Assembly: GCF_018437225.1 (NCBI RefSeq)
Contig: NZ_JAAMFI010000001.1
Location: 124,001-188,000 of the forward strand
Direction of reading: 5' to 3'
From: Fructobacillus papyriferae
GTDB taxonomy: Bacteria; Bacillota; Bacilli; Lactobacillales; Lactobacillaceae
Length of the DNA: 64,000 nucleotides
The first letter of the stretch is position 1. Every line of letters starts with the position of its first letter. The position numbers were made by a program, and so were the translations under genes. Below the pieces are notes generated by a model. That model ran no database searches. It was given only the letters and a program-made list of their open reading frames with translations, and was not told the origin of the DNA. Positions 8,656 to 18,800 of the stretch are shown here, piece by piece.

Positions 8656-10183
8656 TGTGAACCGGGAAATTCCGGATAAGATTTTAAATGAGTACCATTA
8701 CGAAGATTTTCAATCGACCGACTTTTTAAATCCAGTGATTCAGCGCGTTGCACCAAAAGTGACGGCACAAGCTGGGCCATCCAAAGTGGTGGATTCGATC
8801 AAACAAGTCGTTCATGATACGGTCAAAGACGGCATGACGATCTCTTTCCACCACCATTTCCGTGAGGGTGACGACGTCTTTAATCGGGTGATGCGAGAAA
8901 TTATTGATGCCGGTTATCAGAACCTCACATTGGCGCCTTCTTCTTTGACCAACGTGATGAATGACATTGTGGTAGAAGCCATCCAAAAGAAAACGGTGAC
9001 CAATATCACGTCATCGGGGATGCGCGGATCATTGGGGGATGCTGTCTCCCACGGCGCTTTAAAAAATCCGGTGATCTTCCGCTCCCACGGAAACCGCGCC
9101 CGAGCCATTGAAGCAGGCGATATTAAGATCGACGTTGCCTTTCTTGGTGTGCCAAATGCCGATGAGATGGGCAATGCGAACGGGATGAACGGGGCGGCTG
9201 CCTTTGGTTCTTTGGGCTATGCCCTAATGGATGCCCAATATGCCAACCAATTGGTTTTGATAACAGATGATCTGCGCCCCTATCCCAACACGCCTGCTTC
9301 GATCAAACAGACTCAAGTGGATTATGTCGTTAAGGTGGATAAGGTCGGGGATCCTGACAAGATTGGCTCCGGGGCCACTCGCTTTACCAAAGATCCAAAG
9401 GAATTAAAGATTGCCAAGATGGTTAACGATGTGATCACACATTCGGCTTACTTTAAAGATGGTTTCTCTTTCCAAACGGGGTCTGGTGGCGCCGCTTTGG
9501 CCGTTACGCGTTTCTTGCGGCAAGCGATGATTGACAATCAAGTGAAGGCATCCTTTGCCCTTGGTGGGATCACCAAGCCAACCGTTGATTTGTTAAATGA
9601 AGGACTGGTCGACAAGGTGATGGACGTCCAGGACTTTGACAAAGGCGCGGCCTCATCGATGAAAAGTTCGCCTAACCAGCAAGAAATCGATGCTTCCTGG
9701 TATGCCGATCCAGCCAACAAGGGGGCCATGGTCGATAAGTTGGACGTGGCAATTTTGTCTGCTTTAGAAATCGATACCGACTTTAACGTCAATGTTATGT
9801 CAGGCTCCGATGGCGTGATCCGAGGAGCGATCGGTGGTCACCAGGATGCGGCCATGGCTAATTTGACGATTATCTCGGCACCTTTGGTTCGTGGGCGGAT
9901 TGCCACCATTGTGCCCAAGGTAACGACGGTGATCACACCCGGTGATTCGATTGATGTGGTCGTGACCGAACTTGGCATTGCCATCAATCCAAAGCGACAA
10001 GACTTAATCGGGCAGTTAGATAAGGTACCTGGCCTACCAGTCTTGACCATTGACGAATTGCAGCAGAAAGCCGAAAAGTTGGTAGGGACGCCAAAACCGC
10101 TTGAATTTACGGATCGTGTCGTGGCTTTGGCCGAATACCGGGACGGTACGTTGATTGATGTGATTAAAGAAGTAAAAGACTAA
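8645..10183 (+). CDS. citF: CitF, citrate lyase alpha subunit (citrate:acetyl-ACP transferase)
   Basis: A 512-residue CoA-transferase-like subunit that exchanges citrate for acetyl on the ACP. Length fits the family, with conserved stretches such as [13 protein letters not shown] and [16 protein letters not shown]. The longest frame begins at an ATG at 8621, but that has no ribosome site. A TTG at 8645, giving [11 protein letters not shown], sits 9 nt after ggagg (8631-8635), inside the end of citE, and is the likelier start. A terminator follows at 10201. Confidence 0.92.
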   Translation: MKNNVNREIPDKILNEYHYEDFQSTDFLNPVIQRVAPKVTAQAGPSKVVDSIKQVVHDTVKDGMTISFHHHFREGDDVFNRVMREIIDAGYQNLTLAPSSLTNVMNDIVVEAIQKKTVTNITSSGMRGSLGDAVSHGALKNPVIFRSHGNRARAIEAGDIKIDVAFLGVPNADEMGNANGMNGAAAFGSLGYALMDAQYANQLVLITDDLRPYPNTPASIKQTQVDYVVKVDKVGDPDKIGSGATRFTKDPKELKIAKMVNDVITHSAYFKDGFSFQTGSGGAALAVTRFLRQAMIDNQVKASFALGGITKPTVDLLNEGLVDKVMDVQDFDKGAASSMKSSPNQQEIDASWYADPANKGAMVDKLDVAILSALEIDTDFNVNVMSGSDGVIRGAIGGHQDAAMANLTIISAPLVRGRIATIVPKVTTVITPGDSIDVVVTELGIAINPKRQDLIGQLDKVPGLPVLTIDELQQKAEKLVGTPKPLEFTDRVVALAEYRDGTLIDVIKEVKD

Positions 10184-10200
10184 TAAGTGTCAGATAGTCT

Positions 10201-10228
10201 AAAAGTCGGGCAAATGGCCCGGCTTTTT
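10201..10228 (+). terminator. Terminator after citF
   Basis: Stem agtcgggc / gcccggct and five T. It closes the citMCDEF transcript before citXG, at least partly. Confidence 0.8.
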
Positions 10229-10276
10229 GATTAGAATAACGAACAAAAAATGCTTGATTGTTTAATAAAATGATCG

Positions 10277-10288
10277 TCGGTATACCGA
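10277..10288. promoter_or_regulatory. 12-bp perfect palindrome upstream of citXG
   Basis: TCGGTATACCGA lies 16 bp upstream of the proposed citXG -35. It is a perfect two-fold symmetric sequence between a terminator and a promoter, so an operator is a reasonable reading. No regulator is identified. Confidence 0.4.
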
Positions 10289-10303
10289 TTATTCAGGTTT
10301 CTA

Positions 10304-10332
10304 TCGACCATTGGCTATTCTTTTGCTATATT
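10304..10332 (+). promoter_or_regulatory. Predicted citXG promoter
   Basis: TCGACC (10304-10309), 17 nt, and TATATT (10327-10332), 33 nt before the citXG start. A TGC triplet just before the -10 adds an extended -10 element. Confidence 0.5.
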
Positions 10333-10365
10333 AGAATATATCGAGCGAGACAGAGGGATAGGACA

Positions 10366-11835
10366 ATGGAAATAGTTGATATTTTTGCAGAAGGTTGCCC
10401 GGTTCAACTTGAAGACGTGTTGAAAAACCGCGATTGGCGGGTGGCCGTGCAAGATCACTTGATGCAACATTTTTCCACTAGTACAGTGGTTGCCGTGAAA
10501 TTAAATGTACCAGGCGAGGTGAAGAATAGTCCTTCAATCAAGCAGCTCTTCTTTGCCGGCTGGCGATTGTTGTTGTCGAAAATGTCTTCGATGGCGGTCC
10601 AAAAAGTAACGGTTGAAGCTGATCGATTGACGGGCCCTGAAGGCTTTTTTGTCATTAACCGCGAGCTAGAGGAGGTCAAAAAAGAGGCGATTCGCTTTGA
10701 AGAGCACTTTTTCTTGGGGCGGCTTTTTGACATCGACGTGATGACTTTGCATGCGCCTGCTTACCAATTATCACGGCAGGAACTTGGCTTTGCGCCACGA
10801 ACTTGCCTAATTTGTTCGGAAAATGCCAAGGAATGTGCGCGTTCGGGCAAGCATGATATATCGGCATTACGGGATAATATTAACCAGATTTATACGGATT
10901 ACTTTGTGATCGATCCGGTCATCCCTGCCTGGGATCAAGAAACGGTTGCAAAGGCTGCGACCTTTGCCTGCCTGGCCGAAGCCGTGACTTGGCCAAAGCC
11001 TGGTCTGGTCGATCCCGTTTCAAACGGGGCGCATCAGGATATGGACATTTATTCCTTTTTGGATTCCTCGCTCTCTTTAGAAAATTACTTCAAAAAGTGT
11101 TTCGAAGCGGGGCGCACGTTTCGGGGCGACCAATTGACCGCTTTGCTGTCGACCATTCGTCCTTCTGGTCGTTTTGCCGAAGGGCGGATGTTTCAGGTGA
11201 CTGATGGGGTGAACACGCATAAAGGCACCATTTTTAGTTTGGGCATTCTGATTGCGGCCTATGGCTATGCTAGCCGTAACGAGCAAAGCCCGTCGCTTTC
11301 CTTTGTTCAAACGGTTGTGTCACGGATGGGCGCGCAGCTGGTCGAAAACGATTTGAAAGAAAAGTTTTCACCTTCTGGGTTAACCGATTCGAAAGGCGAC
11401 GCTGATAAAAAAGTCTTTAAGGGCAATGCTAATCGGCCCTCAACTGCTGGTGAACAGCAGTATCAAGACTACCAACTGACTGGTGTTCGTGGCGAAATTG
11501 CGGGTGGCTTGCGCCCGCTTTCGACAGTGGGGTTGAAGACGTTGCGAGAAAGTCGTGGAACGACTCGCGTCCGTTTATTGAACACGTTGATGGCCCTTGC
11601 AACATCCATTACGGATTCAACCATGATCAAGCGTTACGGGGATCCTAAGATTAGTCAGCAGCTGAACCAGTGGGTTCAGGAATTTGAAGCAAGGGGCGGT
11701 GCTGAAAGTAAAGGTGGTCAAGATTACTTGGCTAGCCTGGACCAGGCGTTTATCGAAAAGAACCTATCGATGGGGGGCGCCGCAGATTATCTCATCTTGA
11801 CGATTTTTATTGGTCGGTTAACTGGCTTGCTTTAA
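10366..11835 (+). CDS. citXG: CitXG, fused prosthetic-group synthase and transferase of citrate lyase
   Basis: A 489-residue two-domain protein. The first about 180 residues match CitX, which transfers the phosphoribosyl-dephospho-CoA group to CitD (AYQLSRQELGFAPRTCLIC region). The rest matches CitG, which makes triphosphoribosyl-dephospho-CoA from ATP and dephospho-CoA (KPGLVDPVSNGAHQDMD region). Such CitXG fusions are known in other bacteria. The frame is open from 10258, but ATG 10366 follows agggataggac and starts the conserved region. It has its own promoter, separated from citF by a terminator. Confidence 0.9.
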   Translation: MEIVDIFAEGCPVQLEDVLKNRDWRVAVQDHLMQHFSTSTVVAVKLNVPGEVKNSPSIKQLFFAGWRLLLSKMSSMAVQKVTVEADRLTGPEGFFVINRELEEVKKEAIRFEEHFFLGRLFDIDVMTLHAPAYQLSRQELGFAPRTCLICSENAKECARSGKHDISALRDNINQIYTDYFVIDPVIPAWDQETVAKAATFACLAEAVTWPKPGLVDPVSNGAHQDMDIYSFLDSSLSLENYFKKCFEAGRTFRGDQLTALLSTIRPSGRFAEGRMFQVTDGVNTHKGTIFSLGILIAAYGYASRNEQSPSLSFVQTVVSRMGAQLVENDLKEKFSPSGLTDSKGDADKKVFKGNANRPSTAGEQQYQDYQLTGVRGEIAGGLRPLSTVGLKTLRESRGTTRVRLLNTLMALATSITDSTMIKRYGDPKISQQLNQWVQEFEARGGAESKGGQDYLASLDQAFIEKNLSMGGAADYLILTIFIGRLTGLL

Positions 11836-11858
11836 CTAGTCAATTCGTTAGAATAAGG

Positions 11859-11889
11859 CAAAAGGTTTCCTTTTCGTGGAAGCCTTTTT
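11859..11889 (+). terminator. Terminator after citXG
   Basis: Stem aaaggtttcc / ggaagccttt with a T run, between citXG and the hydrolase gene. Confidence 0.8.
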
Positions 11890-11912
11890 GATTGTCCAAA
11901 AGGAGAACGTGA

Positions 11913-12710
11913 ATGGCTTTTTTTAAGACGAGTGATGGGGTATCCATCAACTATCAAGTACATCAAGGAAATGATCAAGGAAAAACGGCCCTTTTGCTGG
12001 CTGGCTTTTCTGGTATTCAGGCCGAGTGGCAGTATCAGATTGAAACGCTAAAAGCGCAAGGGTTTTGTGTGGTCACAATGGATTGGCGGAGTCATGGCCG
12101 ATCAGCACGTACAAGTAAAAACTTGCGTATTAGTCGCTTGGCCGCTGATTTGAAGGAGCTGATTGACCGATTGAATTTGTCCGATCTATTGGTTATCGGC
12201 CATTCGATGGGGGCAGCGGTGATTTGGGCTTATCTCTCACTTTTTGGCGAGGCGGCCTTTCGTCAGGCCGTCTTTATCGACCAATCGCCAAAGCTACTGA
12301 ATGATGAGACCTGGACAGCTGGTCTTCTGGGATTAAATTGGACAAGTTTTCCCGTTTTGTCCGAAACTTTCTTCCATCAAAAAATGACGGTCGCACCAGT
12401 TAGTCAGGCCTTTAAAGACAAGTTAAAACAGGAAAAAATCGACTATCCTTTTGATTTTGACCTTGCTTTTCCACTATTGAAAGATCATTTACTGTCTGAT
12501 TGGCGGGAGAATCTCTCGGCTTGCGGACTGGCCAAACTTTTTGTGGCGGGTGGTGCTTCCCCTTTGTGGAAACATCAGTATTACCATGATTTTTTGGACG
12601 ATTTAAAAGGCGGACAAGAGCTGGTTGTGATTCCAGGAACTGGACACCTGCCACATTTGGAAAAACCAGAAAAATTTAGCACGATCCTTCATGATTTTGT
12701 GACCAAATGA
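11913..12710 (+). CDS. Alpha/beta-fold hydrolase
   Basis: A 265-residue cytoplasmic alpha/beta hydrolase. The nucleophile elbow GHSMG is at 96-100 (Ser98) and the catalytic His is in GTGHLPH (His245). The strand position that usually carries the acid reads GGASPLW, without an Asp. The DWRSHGRS motif near residues 57-64 is typical of the esterase/epoxide hydrolase group. It lies between citXG and the 2HCT transporters, starts 23 nt after the terminator with aaaaggagaacgtgaATG, and its role in citrate metabolism, if any, is unknown. Confidence 0.8.
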   Translation: MAFFKTSDGVSINYQVHQGNDQGKTALLLAGFSGIQAEWQYQIETLKAQGFCVVTMDWRSHGRSARTSKNLRISRLAADLKELIDRLNLSDLLVIGHSMGAAVIWAYLSLFGEAAFRQAVFIDQSPKLLNDETWTAGLLGLNWTSFPVLSETFFHQKMTVAPVSQAFKDKLKQEKIDYPFDFDLAFPLLKDHLLSDWRENLSACGLAKLFVAGGASPLWKHQYYHDFLDDLKGGQELVVIPGTGHLPHLEKPEKFSTILHDFVTK

Positions 12711-12762
12711 TTGCTATACTGAGCTTGTAATTATCGGTAACAAACAGAAGTGAGGAACGATG

Positions 12763-14085
12763 ATGAGAAAAAAGACAGTTGTTGCGGCAGGGTTCTTTGA
12801 AAAGTGCAGGCAAAAGATCAACAAAATCCGGATTGACGGGATGGGGCTTTTTGCTTTGCTTTTCGTATTCTTGTTGATGGTGGGCCTTAATGTATCCAAA
12901 CAGTTGCCAAAGAACATGGCGGGGGCCATTTTCTTGATGGTTAGTCTGGGTGCGGTTCTCTACGATTTAGGTCATCATCTGCCAATCGTCAAAAGTTATC
13001 TCGGTGGTGGTTCGGTCTTTACGACGATCGTTTCCGCCTTGATTGCTTGGGCAGGGTTTGTACCCCAGTCAGCCTTAGAGACGGTGAAGGGGTTCTTGTC
13101 GACCAGCAACTTCTTAGAATTCTATATTGTCTCACTCGTCGTGTCGGCCATTTTTAAGATGGACCGACAATTGATTTTAAAGGCGACGATCCGCTTTTTA
13201 CCCGTCGCCTTCATGACGATGTTTAGTGTCTTTATACTTGTTGGCCTCATTGGCCAACTGCTTGGTCTAGGCTTCTGGCACACCACTTTTTTCATCACTT
13301 TTCCAATGATGGCTGGTGGGGTTGGGGCAGGAATCGTACCCCTGTCTACCATTTACGGTTCTGCTTTGGGATTACCTTCGGGGGACGTGCTTTCACAACT
13401 CTTTCCACCCCTGGTACTATCGAACCTACTTGCCATTATTCTAGCCGGTTTGCTTGTAAAAAATACAAAACATTCCGTATGGAACGGGCAGGGGCGGTTA
13501 CTTCGTGAACGGTTTGGAACTAAACAGAACCTGAACATTCAGCCGACAATGCAGCCGCAGCAGCTCCTTTCGGGGATGATGGCAGCTTTAACTTTGTCGA
13601 TGCTGGCTCGTTTATTACATGCGCTTTTTCCACTCGTCAACAGTTTTGCTTTTCTTATTTTGCTGTCGATTGTGTTGAAGGCATCAGGCCTGTTAAGCTC
13701 AGAATTTGAAGAATCGGCCGTTTTATTTGGCCAGCTGATTGTTAAAACCATGACGCATGCCGTTTTGGCTGGTGTGGGATTAACGATGCTTGATCTATCA
13801 GCCTTGATGACGGCTTTTTCATGGCAGTTGCTTCTATGCGTGGTCACCTCGATTCTCTTGATGGTTTTGATCGCCGGTTTTTTGGGTAAGATTTTTGGGC
13901 TTTATCCGATTGAAACAGCCATTACGGCAGGGCTTTGTAACCATTCCATGGGCGGTACTGGCAATGTAGCGGTGCTTTCTGCAGCCAACCGAATGAACTT
14001 GATTGCCTTTGCGCAGATGGGGAATCGAATCGGTGGCGCTTTAATTTTAGCGATTGCTGGATTGCTGATCACAATTTTTGGATGA
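12763..14085 (+). CDS. 2-hydroxycarboxylate transporter, CitP-like
   Basis: A 440-residue membrane protein of the 2HCT family (citrate/malate/lactate carriers). It has both half-repeat glycine motifs (MAGGVGAG and MGGTGNV) and the terminal AQMGNRIGG, whose Arg corresponds to the substrate-binding Arg of CitP. In Leuconostoc CitP exchanges citrate for lactate and so generates proton motive force. Of the two ATG codons at 12760 and 12763, the second sits better after gagga. Its wording (IRIDGMGL, NRMNLIAFAQ) is closer to CitP as I remember it, so it may be the citrate carrier; malate remains possible. Codon use is less biased than in the next gene. Confidence 0.85.
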   Translation: MRKKTVVAAGFFEKCRQKINKIRIDGMGLFALLFVFLLMVGLNVSKQLPKNMAGAIFLMVSLGAVLYDLGHHLPIVKSYLGGGSVFTTIVSALIAWAGFVPQSALETVKGFLSTSNFLEFYIVSLVVSAIFKMDRQLILKATIRFLPVAFMTMFSVFILVGLIGQLLGLGFWHTTFFITFPMMAGGVGAGIVPLSTIYGSALGLPSGDVLSQLFPPLVLSNLLAIILAGLLVKNTKHSVWNGQGRLLRERFGTKQNLNIQPTMQPQQLLSGMMAALTLSMLARLLHALFPLVNSFAFLILLSIVLKASGLLSSEFEESAVLFGQLIVKTMTHAVLAGVGLTMLDLSALMTAFSWQLLLCVVTSILLMVLIAGFLGKIFGLYPIETAITAGLCNHSMGGTGNVAVLSAANRMNLIAFAQMGNRIGGALILAIAGLLITIFG

Positions 14086-14222
14086 GTTTTGTTCAGGTGA
14101 CTGACTTTCCAAATAAAGTTGAAATATTCTCATTAAAAAGTAAATTTTGCTGCTCTCTTTTAGTTTTCACTTAATTTTTAGACATTTTTTATCATTTGTT
14201 CCTTAAAAAAAGCGGGCCCTGG

Positions 14223-14231
14223 TGGTATACT
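14223..14231 (+). promoter_or_regulatory. Extended -10 promoter for the second 2HCT gene
   Basis: TGG followed by TATACT, 43 nt before the start codon, with no good -35. Inverted sequences ctgg...ccag and atact...agtat surround it and could form an operator. Confidence 0.5.
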
Positions 14232-14274
14232 AGTCCAGTATTTAATACAAGAAATTGATATACAGGAGTGTATT

Positions 14275-15582
14275 ATGTCTGAACAAACTTCAGAAAAAGG
14301 TCTTTTTGCTAAGATCGAAGAAAAAGTTCAAGTGACACACATCGGTGGGGTAGCGTTTGTTTTGATGCTGCTTCTCTTAGTTGCCGTCTTGGGCCTGAAC
14401 GCCATGCCTAAAAACATGGGTGGGGCACTGTTTGCCCTGGTTATCCTTGGAGGAGTTTTCTTCTTCGTTGGAAACAACACACCAATCTTGAAGTCCTACT
14501 TGGGTGGTGGATCTGCGTTGGCCGTTGTTGCTGGATCAGCTTTCACTGCGATGGGACTTGTGCCTCACACGGCTGTTGCGAATATCAAGACGTTTATTTC
14601 CGATAACAACTTTTTGGAATTTTATATTGTTGCCTTGATTTGTTCTGCCATCTTGAAGATGGATCGCGATTTGTTGTTGAAGTCTGCTGTTCGTTTCTTG
14701 CCAGTTGCCTTTGGTGCGATGATCATTGCTTTCATCGTGACGTCATTGGTTGGTATGTCTTTGGGCTATGACTTTAAGCACGCCGCTTTGTACATTTCAT
14801 TCCCTATGATGGCTGGTGGTATTGGTGCGGGAATCGTGCCATTATCTGCTTCTTACGCCGGTGCTTTGCACCAGTCTGCTGGTGATATTTTGAACCAGTT
14901 GTTCCCAGCCGTTGTGATCGCCAACTTGTTGGCCATCATTGGTTCATCACTTTTGGTTAAGTTCACGACGAAGTCAAAGATGAACGGTCAAGGTGAATTG
15001 TTGAAGGCAACGGGCGGTATGGAAGTCAAGAAGACAGAAATGCCTGCTATTAACAACCGTCAATTGATGAACGGTATGATGGTTGCCCTTTCCTTCTACA
15101 TGATGGGAAATGTGCTTTATCACTTTGTTCCTAAGATTAACGCCTTTGCCTTCATGATCCTTTTGGTCATCTTGGCTAAGGGATTCAACCTGGTTCCAAA
15201 GTTCTACGAAGAATCAGCTGCCATGTTTGGTAACATGATTACTTATGCCACGACGCCTGCTTTGTTGGCTGGTATCGGTTTGGCTCTTGTTGATATGAAC
15301 AAGTTGCTTCAAACGGTTACTTGGCAATTAGTATTGTGCTCATTTGTTTCTGTCATTACGATTGGAATTGCGGGTGGTTTCTTGGGTAAGCTCTTTGGCC
15401 TTTACCCAGTTGAATCAGCCATTGCCGGTGGTATGATTAACAACTCAATGGGTGGAACTGGTAACGTTGCTGTTTTGTCAGCATCAAACCGGATGGGCTT
15501 GATTGCCTTTGCCCAAATGGGTAACCGAATCGGTGGTGCTATCATCCTGATCTTGGGTGGTTTGCTCATTACGATTTTGTAA
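14275..15582 (+). CDS. 2-hydroxycarboxylate transporter, second paralogue (MaeP-like?)
   Basis: A 435-residue 2HCT carrier, clearly related to the preceding gene (shared FLEFYIV, MAGGIGAG, SMGGTGNVAVLSA, AQMGNRIGGA). It has its own promoter and an aggag ribosome site. Its codons are strongly biased toward ttg, ggt, gtt and aac, suggesting high expression, unlike its neighbour. One of the pair may move citrate and the other malate (MaeP-type), but sequence alone does not settle which. It ends at a strong terminator. Confidence 0.85.
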   Translation: MSEQTSEKGLFAKIEEKVQVTHIGGVAFVLMLLLLVAVLGLNAMPKNMGGALFALVILGGVFFFVGNNTPILKSYLGGGSALAVVAGSAFTAMGLVPHTAVANIKTFISDNNFLEFYIVALICSAILKMDRDLLLKSAVRFLPVAFGAMIIAFIVTSLVGMSLGYDFKHAALYISFPMMAGGIGAGIVPLSASYAGALHQSAGDILNQLFPAVVIANLLAIIGSSLLVKFTTKSKMNGQGELLKATGGMEVKKTEMPAINNRQLMNGMMVALSFYMMGNVLYHFVPKINAFAFMILLVILAKGFNLVPKFYEESAAMFGNMITYATTPALLAGIGLALVDMNKLLQTVTWQLVLCSFVSVITIGIAGGFLGKLFGLYPVESAIAGGMINNSMGGTGNVAVLSASNRMGLIAFAQMGNRIGGAIILILGGLLITIL

Positions 15583-15592
15583 AAAGCTTGAT

Positions 15593-15626
15593 AAAACGTC
15601 GACGTGTGATCACGTCGGCGTTTTTT
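15593..15626 (+). terminator. Terminator after the 2HCT pair
   Basis: Stem aaaacgtcgacgtg / cacgtcggcgtttt with T6. It closes the citrate block. Confidence 0.85.
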
Positions 15627-15725
15627 GTTTATCGTCATTTTGCTAAGGAATTGAAGGCAATGGAAAAGGTTTAATTGCCGGCTTGCGTCTTTAGAATAAA
15701 AATTAGAATTATTCTATATTTATAT

Positions 15726-15755
15726 TTGAAACCTTTGTCTTATTAGTGATATAAC
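15726..15755 (+). promoter_or_regulatory. Predicted promoter of the giant surface protein gene
   Basis: TTGAAA (15726-15731), 18 nt, TATAAC (15750-15755), about 50 nt before the start. A purine-rich caggtg/taggtatt stretch follows, but no strong ribosome site is seen next to the ATG. Confidence 0.55.
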
Positions 15756-15806
15756 TAAGTTACAGCAGGTGTAGTAGGTATTGAAATAAACGATTGAAGA
15801 CAGACG

Positions 15807-18800
15807 ATGACAAAAGAACATAAGAAATTATATAAAGCTGGAAAAAGGTGGTTGGAAGCTGATCTGATGGGATTTGCACTGATCTCTGTTGGTGCTGCGG
15901 TAAATGCCATGATGGAAACGCCGATTTTCCCAGAATTAACCGAAAAAATCGCTTCTGCGGATAGTACCGAAGACGCGGATATTTCGCCACAGTACACAGG
16001 AACGATTTATGGCAGTTCAGTGACTTTTGATAGCATTGAAGATGCTTATGTTGGGAAGTATGTCGACTTGTCGCCACAAACGATTTTAACGTCTGGTAGT
16101 CAATCGCTGTCAATTGGCTTTACCCACGTTTACGTTCACTTAGGTGATAATGGTCAATTAATCGGTGACTTACAGCAGAATTCGACGGTTATTCAAATTA
16201 GCCAGACACGTATCAGTCAGGTTCTTTTCCATTGGAATCCTTACTCCGGCCCAAATAGTGGGGATCACTCATTTGGAATTAGTGATAAAAACCGTAATTG
16301 GCCGATTTATAATTCTTATTACCGTTATGCTAATTTTTCATTAAATTGGAATGGACAGAGTTATAGTTTCCCTTGGGCTCAGTTCCAAACTGTTGCGCAG
16401 ATCAACAGTGATATCCCGGGATACAAATCGAAAACTAATGGCTCAAAGACGGCGAAGCAAAATCAACTGACGAATTTGCAAAACGCTGTTGCAACAGCCA
16501 AAGCAACCCTTTCGAACAATGGTGGGTTAACCAAAAAGCAAAAAAATGATTTAGATAATCAAATCGACGCGGCTTATAATGCCGGTATCAAAAAGATGGA
16601 AGGGGATTTTACCCAAGATAGCGTTAATGCCGATGGAAATGCGGCGAAGCAGACGATTATTAACCTGGGAAACACGCCTGGTGTTGATTTGAATAAGCTG
16701 AAGCAAGATACTAATGCCCAGCTGCAAGCCGAAGCCACAACGATCATCAACAAGATTCAAGCAGATAACAGTCTAACATCGGATCAAAAAGCAACCGAGG
16801 TAGGTAAGGTGAACCAAGATTTGGCCAACTACCAAAATAAGGTGAACGGCGAAGACGACATGGATTCGATTGCTGCTGATTTGACAAACGGGAAGGCTGC
16901 CATCGATGGCGACTATTCGACTGGTGATCTAGCGGGGTTGCGTGCACAGGCCAAGGCAAAGATTGATGCACAGGTTCAAACGATCATCAAAGACATTCAA
17001 AGTGATAACACCCTGACCTCTAGTCAAAAAAATGATCAAATCAAACAAGTGAACAGCGACAAGACCCGTTTGGATAACCAAATCGACCAAGATGAGACGG
17101 CCGATGGGGTTGTCGCTGACGGAAAGACTGACTTCTCAGGCGACCACAAGCCTGGTGCTTCTCTTGCCGAACAAAAGCAGCAGGCAAAGGACAAGGTTGC
17201 AGCCGAAGAAAAGAAACAAATTGAGGCAATTACGAACGATAACACGCTGACGGAAGCGACTCGTCAGAAGCAAATTGCAACGGAACAGACCAACGCCCAG
17301 ACGGCTGAAGGCAATATTGACACAGCGGGCAATGCCGACGATATTCAAAGCGATTTGGATAGCGGATTGAAGACCTTGGCTGGCGTACACGTGCCTGGCA
17401 CGCCTTTGGCAGATCAGAAAAAGACCGCAAAGGACGCCATCGACAAGGAGGCAGAAAAGATCATCGCTGAGATTAATGGTGATGACACGCTGACTAAAAA
17501 TCAGAAAGACGCCCAGGTCAGCAAGGTGAACGCCGACCAATCGGCTGCCGATACGGCTATCGATCAATCGGAGGACGCTGATGCAGTCAATACGAACCGC
17601 GACAACGGTCTCAAGTCTGTCGACCAGGACCACGTGCCTGGCGATAGTTTGGACAAGCAAAAGGCTGCGGCCAAGCAGGCAGTCGACGACGAAGCAGCCA
17701 AGCTGATCCAGCAGATTAGCGCGGATAACACGCTGACCGCTGACCAGCAGGCGGCCCAAATCGCCCAAGTCAATCGCGACAAGTCACAGGCTGAACAAAA
17801 CATTGATCAGGATGGAAACGCTGATGACATCAACACGGCCAAAGCCAACGGTATTAAGACTGTCGACGGCGACTACCACACGGCAACGTCGCTGGACGAA
17901 CAAAAGAAGGCCGCTAAGCAGGCCGTTGATGACGCTGCAACAGCAGCTGAAGAGACCATCAACCAAGACAATACGTTGACCTTCGGTCAAAGGTCCGCTC
18001 AGGTCGCCCAAGTAAAGGCAGACCAGCAGAATGCTGATCAGAAGATTGACGGCGACCAAAAGGCCGACAATATCAACAGTGACCGTGACGCAGGTGTGCA
18101 AGCCATTCATGCTGTACACCAATCCGGAACGGATTTACCGGATCAGAAGCAATCAGCCACGCAGTCGCTGGAAGATGAGGCACGCAAGGTCATTGCTGCC
18201 ATCAACTCCGATAACACGCTGACGTCAAAGGAGAAGTCTGCCCAAATTGAGCAGCTGAACAAAGATAAGACGACCGCTGAAACCAATATTACGAACGCGT
18301 CCGACGCCGATGGGGTGAACGCGGCCTTTAGCGACGGCCAAAAGACGATTGACGGCGACCAAAAGCCGGGCCTTTCATTAGATGAACAAAAAACGAACGC
18401 CAAGACGGCGGTCGACATGGAAGCCAAGAAGCTGATTGATACCATCAACGGTGATAACACCCTGTCGGATACCGATAAGCAAAAGCAAGTCGCGCAAGTC
18501 AACGCGGACAAGTCCACCGCTGACCAGAACATCGACCAGGCCAACAACGCCGACGGTGTTAACAGCGCCTGGGACACGGGTATTCAAAACATCGATCAGG
18601 ACCATGTCCCTGGTCAGTCCTTAGATGACCAAAAGAAGGACGCCAAGGACACGGTCGACAAGGAAGCAGAAAAGATCATCGCTGCTATCAACGGTGATAA
18701 TTCGCTTTCAACCGACGCTAAGAACCAACAAATCAAGCAGGTCCAAGCCGACCAAGGGCAAGCCGACCAAAACATCGACCAAGCAAAGGATCACGACAGC

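Noticed and set aside
10258-10365. Longer N-terminus for citXG
   Set aside because: It would cover the promoter and palindrome, has no ribosome site and no family similarity.
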